This document shows positions 60,475 through 64,000 of a stretch of 64,000 nucleotides of DNA, one piece after another; position 1 is the stretch's first letter; the number at the start of each line of letters is the position of its first letter. The translations under genes and the position numbers were made by a program. The notes under the pieces were generated by a model that did no database searches, was not told where the DNA came from, and worked only from the letters and a program-made list of their open reading frames with translations. This DNA is from Streptomonospora mangrovi (lineage in GTDB: Bacteria; Actinomycetota; Actinomycetes; Streptosporangiales; Streptosporangiaceae), in the NCBI RefSeq assembly GCF_027604915.1, contig NZ_JAJAQC010000001.1:62001-126000 (forward strand), given 5' to 3'.

Positions 60475-60934
60475 CCGCCGCCCCGGTCCCGTCGCGGCCG
60501 CACCTCACCCCCCGGTTCCGCCGGTGGCGCCCGCACCTCCGCGCGCGCCGTCATCGGATGACCCCACCACGCGGCCGCTCCGCCGAGCCGCTGCCCCACC
60601 GCACCGCCGCGCCGGGCGCCGTGTGCGGAGGGTGACCGCCGCCCGGTCCGGTGGCGGCCGATCGGCCGGGGCCGGTATAACACCCGGCCGATAACGGACA
60701 CACCGTTTTCCCGAACCGGTCCCTGGCGTCCGCCACGGCCCTTCCGCTGACCAGAGACGAACACGCCCCACGCGTCCCGGTTTCGGTCGCTCCCTAACCG
60801 AACTTACGGCCACCGGACTCTCCCCGCTGGAAGGGCCGCGCGGCCCCGATATCGACCGCAGGCGCCGCGCCACTCGAAAACACCGTCGAAAAATCGCTCT
60901 GACCAGCGGTAACACACCGGGGAAAACGCCACCG

Positions 60935-60956
60935 CAACCCGACCGGAATCGGGTTG
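60935..60956. promoter_or_regulatory. Inverted repeat upstream of the UvrD-like gene
   Basis: CAACCCGA-CCGGAA-TCGGGTTG, a perfect 8-bp inverted repeat 119 bp before the helicase start. It lies in a 600-bp non-coding stretch (60475-61074) whose right half is AT-richer than average. Otherwise the stretch shows no gene; a promoter is expected near 60967-60996 but the hexamers are weak. Confidence 0.4.
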
Positions 60957-61074
60957 TGCGCGGCGTTTGCCCAAATTCCGCCGCGAGCATGACTAGGAGT
61001 GAACGCACCGGCTGACCAGCCGCCGCACCGCTCTCGACCCCCGGCCAGGAACGCGAATCGGAGGAACCCCGGAC

Positions 61075-62925
61075 GTGCCCAAGCTCGCGATCTCCCCGAC
61101 CTTCCTCACCGAGTTCTCCCGCCTCGACCACGGCATCCAGGCCGCCGCTCTCTCCGCCGTGCAGGCGTACACCGCCGGCGAACACGACCGGCTCGAACCC
61201 GTCGCCGACGCGTCCGACCCCCGTATCCGCCTGCTGCCCGTCGCGCCCGAGTGGGCGGGCGTCGTCGCGCCCGGCGACCAGGACTCCGACTGGCTCGTCG
61301 CCATCCGCCCGCACGACGAGGCGGTGGCCTTCGCCCACGAGATCCCGGCGCCCGCGCCCGTTCCGGCGGTGGAGCTGGTCGAGCCCGACCCGCTGCCCCG
61401 GATGCCCCAGGTCACCGGCCCCGACGAACTCGCCGCCGACCTCGGCAAGTCCTTCGCCGACTGGCAGATCACCCTCCACCCCCGCCAGCACCGCATCGTC
61501 GACGCCCGCTTCGCCGGATCGGCCCAGATCACCGGCGGTCCCGGCACCGGCAAGACCGTGCTCGCGCTGCACCGCGCCGCCCACCTCGCCAACCGCGACG
61601 CCGCGCGCCACCCCGGCGACCACCGGCGCACCGTCCTGCTCACCACATTCAACCGGCTGCTGGCGCACACGCTCTCCCAGCAGCTCGACCGGCTGCTGCC
61701 CGACGAGGAGCCGCGCAGCCGGGTGGAGGTCGTCACCATCGACAGCCTGGCGCGCTCCATCGTGCACGAGCACACCGGGCGCAGCCCCGAGACCCTGAGC
61801 ACCGATACCATCGCCGAGCGCTGGCGCGAGACCGCCCGCGCCGACGGCCTGCCCTACTCCGGGCGCTTCCTCGCCGACGAGTGGGAGCAGGTCATCCTCG
61901 CCCAGAACATCACCCGGCTGCCCGACTACATCCGCTGCGAGCGCAGCGGCCGGGTGCTGCACCTGGCGCCCGAGCACCGGGCGCACGTGTGGGAGGCGAT
62001 CCAGCGCTACACCGGCGCCATGGAGGTCGCCGGCGAGTGGTCCTACCCGCAGGTGGCGCTGGAGGCCGCGCGGATCCTCGCGCGCACCGGCACCCGCTAC
62101 CGCCACGTCGTCGTGGACGAGGCCCAGGACCTCCACCCGGCGCACTGGCGGATGCTGCGGGCCGCTGTTCCGCACGGCCCCGACGACCTGTTCATCGTGG
62201 GCGACCCCCACCAGCGCATCTACGAGAACCGGGTGTCGCTGGCGTCCCTGGGCGTCAACGTCCGGGGCCGCAGCCACCGGCTGCGCGTCAGCTACCGCGT
62301 CACCCAGGAGATCCTGAGCTGGGCCATGCCGGTGCTGGGGCGCCACTCCGCGATCGGCATGGACGACAACGCCGACACCCTCGCCGGCTACCGCTCGCTG
62401 CTGCACGGCCCCGAGCCGGTGGTGCGCGGCTGCTCCTCGCGGCTGGAGGAGCGCACCGCGCTGGGCGACTGGGTGCGGGTGTGGCTGGAGGCGGGCGCCG
62501 CGCCCTCCTCGATCGCGGTGGCCGGGCGCAACCAGTGGATCGTCCGCCACATCACCAAGGAACTCCAGGCGCGCGGGATCCCCACCGCCCCGCTGGACTC
62601 CACCGACGACGTCCAGGCGGTGCGGGTGGGCACCATGCACAAGCTCAAGGGCCAGGAGTTCCGCTGCGTGGGCATCGTGGGCATGAGCGAGCCCCTGCTG
62701 CCGCCCAAGGCCGCGATCGACTCCGCCGAGGGCGACCCGGTGGCCCTGGAGCAGATCTACCAGCAGGAGCGCAACCTCCTCTTCGTGGCCTGCACCCGCG
62801 CCCGCGACGCCCTGTACATCTCCTACGTCGGCACCCCCAGCCGCCTCCTCCCCCACATCGCCGACCCCGAGCACTCGGCCGCCCCCGAGCCCGCCGCACT
62901 CCCCGAACCGGCCCACTCCGCCTGA
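61075..62925 (+). CDS. UvrD/Rep-like superfamily-1 helicase with N-terminal toxin-fold domain
   Basis: 616 residues. The core is a compact SF1A helicase: Q-like LHPRQHRIVDARF, Walker A ITGGPGTGKTVLALHRAAH near residue 155, VVTIDSL, Walker B VVVDEAQDLHPAHWRML near 346, FIVGDPHQRIYENR, and C-terminal TMHKLKGQEFRCVGIVGM and LFVACTRARDALYI. The first ~95 residues (PTFLTEFSRLDHGIQAAALS ... WLVAIRPHDEAVAFA) resemble the RelE/YoeB mRNA-interferase fold; I cannot confirm catalytic residues. GTG start at 61075 with GGAGGA upstream. Role in repair or in phage defence is open. Confidence 0.85.
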   Translation: MPKLAISPTFLTEFSRLDHGIQAAALSAVQAYTAGEHDRLEPVADASDPRIRLLPVAPEWAGVVAPGDQDSDWLVAIRPHDEAVAFAHEIPAPAPVPAVELVEPDPLPRMPQVTGPDELAADLGKSFADWQITLHPRQHRIVDARFAGSAQITGGPGTGKTVLALHRAAHLANRDAARHPGDHRRTVLLTTFNRLLAHTLSQQLDRLLPDEEPRSRVEVVTIDSLARSIVHEHTGRSPETLSTDTIAERWRETARADGLPYSGRFLADEWEQVILAQNITRLPDYIRCERSGRVLHLAPEHRAHVWEAIQRYTGAMEVAGEWSYPQVALEAARILARTGTRYRHVVVDEAQDLHPAHWRMLRAAVPHGPDDLFIVGDPHQRIYENRVSLASLGVNVRGRSHRLRVSYRVTQEILSWAMPVLGRHSAIGMDDNADTLAGYRSLLHGPEPVVRGCSSRLEERTALGDWVRVWLEAGAAPSSIAVAGRNQWIVRHITKELQARGIPTAPLDSTDDVQAVRVGTMHKLKGQEFRCVGIVGMSEPLLPPKAAIDSAEGDPVALEQIYQQERNLLFVACTRARDALYISYVGTPSRLLPHIADPEHSAAPEPAALPEPAHSA

Positions 62926-62956
62926 CCGAAAGCCATAAAGCCCATAAACCCCATCA

Positions 62957-62989
62957 GGGCGGGAGCGGCCCCCCGGGCCGCTCCCGCCC
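62957..62989. terminator. Bidirectional hairpin after the UvrD-like gene
   Basis: Perfect 15-bp stem with a CCC loop (arms 62957-62971 and 62975-62989) between the convergent helicase gene and the 110-aa gene. Confidence 0.75.
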
Positions 62990-62993
62990 CCGG

Positions 62994-63326
62994 TCATGAC
63001 ATCGGCGGCCGAAGGTCCACACAGGCCCCGTCGCCGCCGACCCGCTCGACATTGTCGGCGAACCACCCCGCGCTCAGCAGCGACGCCCGGCCAGGCCGAC
63101 ACGCCCGCGCGGGCGGCTCCTCCAGTTCGCGCACGAAGGTCTCCACGTCGGGCTGCACCAGCGTCGGAGCGTGGTCGCAGTCGGGATCCAGGGCTGTGGC
63201 GATCCACAGGTGCGCCGTCCGCCGGATCGACCAGGTCTGCCCGTAGCGCCGCCGCAGGAGGGCCAGCAGCGGGTCTTCACCTGCACCACGGCCCGGGCGG
63301 TCGCCGGGGTCGTGCGCGGCGGTCAT
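62994..63326 (-). CDS. Hypothetical protein of an XRE-linked micro-operon
   Basis: 110 residues. Conserved-looking core DPLLALLRRRYGQTWSIRRT, LWIATALDPDCDHAPTLVQ and ETFVRELEEPPARAC. It is reminiscent of small actinobacterial proteins adjacent to XRE regulators, but I cannot name a family. The ATG at 63326 overlaps the stop of an upstream 50-residue gene (ATGA), indicating coupled translation. Ends 5 bp from a strong bidirectional hairpin. Confidence 0.65.
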   Translation of the reverse strand: MTAAHDPGDRPGRGAGEDPLLALLRRRYGQTWSIRRTAHLWIATALDPDCDHAPTLVQPDVETFVRELEEPPARACRPGRASLLSAGWFADNVERVGGDGACVDLRPPMS

Positions 63327-63475
63327 CGCCCGATCACCGCCGCCATCCGGAGGACCATCCGCACCAGATGCACCAACCGGTCGACGTCCGTTACGGCCAT
63401 ACGCGGCGCGATCGGAGAAATGTAACCTCGCACCCGATTCGCCCGCCGACGCGGCGGGCGGATAATGTCGTTCAC
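63323..63475 (-). CDS. 50-residue small protein upstream of the 110-aa gene
   Basis: Begins VNDIIRPPRRRANRVRGYIS and ends LVRMVLRMAAVIGR: an Arg-rich N-terminal half followed by an amphipathic or weakly hydrophobic helix. GTG at 63475 has AGGAG 8 bases upstream, and the TGA overlaps the next ATG as ATGA. Too short for family recognition, but RBS and overlap support a real gene. The composition would suit a small DNA-, RNA- or membrane-binding peptide. Confidence 0.55.
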   Translation of the reverse strand: MNDIIRPPRRRANRVRGYISPIAPRMAVTDVDRLVHLVRMVLRMAAVIGR

Positions 63476-63584
63476 GTCATCAGCTCCTGTTTAGCTGGTG
63501 GCCACGCCCCGGGGGTGTTCGCGCACTCGCCGGGGTCTTCGACGTCCACTGTCCTTTTCCCCGCGTATTTATGGAGCTGCCTTC

Positions 63585-63605
63585 CTGTAGGCCGCTCTGT
63601 AGGCC
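63585..63605 (+). repeat. Direct repeat in the XRE promoter region
   Basis: CTGTAGGCC occurs twice (63585-63593 and 63597-63605), spaced 12 bp start to start, just before the XRE gene. Possible operator half-sites on about one helical turn within the 141-bp divergent promoter region. Confidence 0.45.
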
Positions 63606-63616
63606 ACCATTGGTTT

Positions 63617-64000
63617 ATGGCGGAGACGTTGCCCGCGCTGCTGAAGCGCCAGAGGGCCGAGTTCGGGTGGACGCAGGCACGTTTGGCGGAGGAACTGTGT
63701 GCCGCGTCCGGACGACCGACGGTCACGCGCCAGGAGGTGTACCGGTGGGAGTCTGGACGCCGGATCCCCAAGTTCTGGCTGCCGCACCTGGCCACCGTGT
63801 TGCAGCTCCCCCGGACCGAACTCGAACGGTCCATCGCCTCTGCCAAGGAGAAGTCGGCCGCACTCGACGACTTCTTTCCCCGTGACAAGGCGCGGCAACG
63901 GCAACTGTGCCCTCCGCGCGGTCGCCTTGGCGGCGGTGACGCCGATGACCTCAGCAGCAGGGTGCACGCGCTGCGGTTGGCCGATGACGTGCTTCCTGGA
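63617..64000 (+). CDS. XRE-family helix-turn-helix regulator (3' partial)
   Basis: 128 codons visible; the frame is open at the right edge. N-terminal XRE/Cro-type helix-turn-helix: LLKRQRAEFGWTQARLAEEL, RPTVTRQEVYRWESGRRIPK and FWLPHLATVLQL. After residue ~85 the sequence is charged and helical and may lead into a TPR-like or other sensor domain, as in many long actinobacterial XRE proteins. ATG at 63617 has no Shine-Dalgarno. Divergent from the two small genes at 62994-63475, which it may control. Confidence 0.85.
   Translation, partial: MAETLPALLKRQRAEFGWTQARLAEELCAASGRPTVTRQEVYRWESGRRIPKFWLPHLATVLQLPRTELERSIASAKEKSAALDDFFPRDKARQRQLCPPRGRLGGGDADDLSSRVHALRLADDVLPG

Noticed and set aside
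60505-63207. 900-codon minus-strand open frame across the UvrD-like gene
   Set aside because: Antisense shadow of a high-GC gene: Gly/Val/His/Arg-rich, no domain, and the plus-strand helicase motifs are intact.

Overview
The window is very GC-rich, densely coded actinobacterial chromosome. GTG starts are common, short stop/start overlaps (GTGA, ATGA, TGATG) are frequent, and the third codon position is strongly G/C. Gene content and order match the conserved actinobacterial block that runs rlmN, cdsA-frr-pyrH-tsf-rpsB, dprA, lepB-rplS-trmD-rimM-rpsP, ffh, amt, ftsY, smc, mutM-rnc, coaD-rsmD-recG, rpmB, thiL. The style of the proteins suggests a Streptosporangiales member, probably Nocardiopsaceae; that placement is inference.

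Layout. 1-5.6 kb: the end of an Lrp/AsnC regulator, a small VTT membrane protein, rlmN, a SUFU-domain protein and an ArsR-type regulator coupled to an MFS exporter. 5.6-10.5 kb (minus strand): rpsB-tsf-pyrH-frr-cdsA. 10.5-12 kb: a luciferase-like oxidoreductase and a GNAT gene. 12.2-18.2 kb: yraN-yifB-dprA-ridA-xerC on plus with a convergent M23 peptidase gene; this block is inverted relative to the usual order. 18.3-19.5 kb: an SDR gene with a MerR regulator. 19.8-26.4 kb (minus): DUF2469, lepB, rplS, trmD, rimM, khpA, rpsP, ffh. 26.5-31.1 kb (minus): a lipoprotein, amt, ftsY. 31.3-33.5 kb (minus): a cobalamin-riboswitch-controlled btuF-btuC pair. 33.6-45 kb (minus): smc, a 63-aa coiled-coil protein, acyP, mutM, rnc, rpmF, yceD, coaD, rsmD, recG. 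45.4-50.9 kb: rpmB, a membrane CBM2-like protein, thiL, a stand-alone RAM protein, DUF3515, DUF3105, DUF305 and TetR genes, then a tautomerase. 51.6-58.2 kb (plus): cydABDC for cytochrome bd oxidase and its assembly transporter. 58.3-64 kb: accessory genes, including a UvrD-like helicase with a possible toxin-fold N-terminus, and an XRE regulator facing a micro-operon of two small genes.

How the parts work together. Most of the window is information processing: ribosomal proteins L19, L28, L32, S2 and S16, EF-Ts, RRF, tRNA/rRNA modification and maturation, SRP and its receptor, signal peptidase, and chromosome condensation and repair. Inserted among these are regulated cassettes, each with a recognisable operator: ArsR/MFS, MerR/SDR, TetR, and three tandem palindromes before cydA.

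Points most worth a second look: (1) three tandem 105-bp in-frame repeats, containing a covarying inverted repeat, in the cydD linker; (2) three 13-bp palindromes on an exact 15-bp period upstream of cydA; (3) the precise inversion of the yraN-M23 block with acquired gene pairs at both ends; (4) genes missing from their usual positions (glnK/glnD, rnhB, the DAK2 gene); (5) an unusually long N-terminal extension on DprA.
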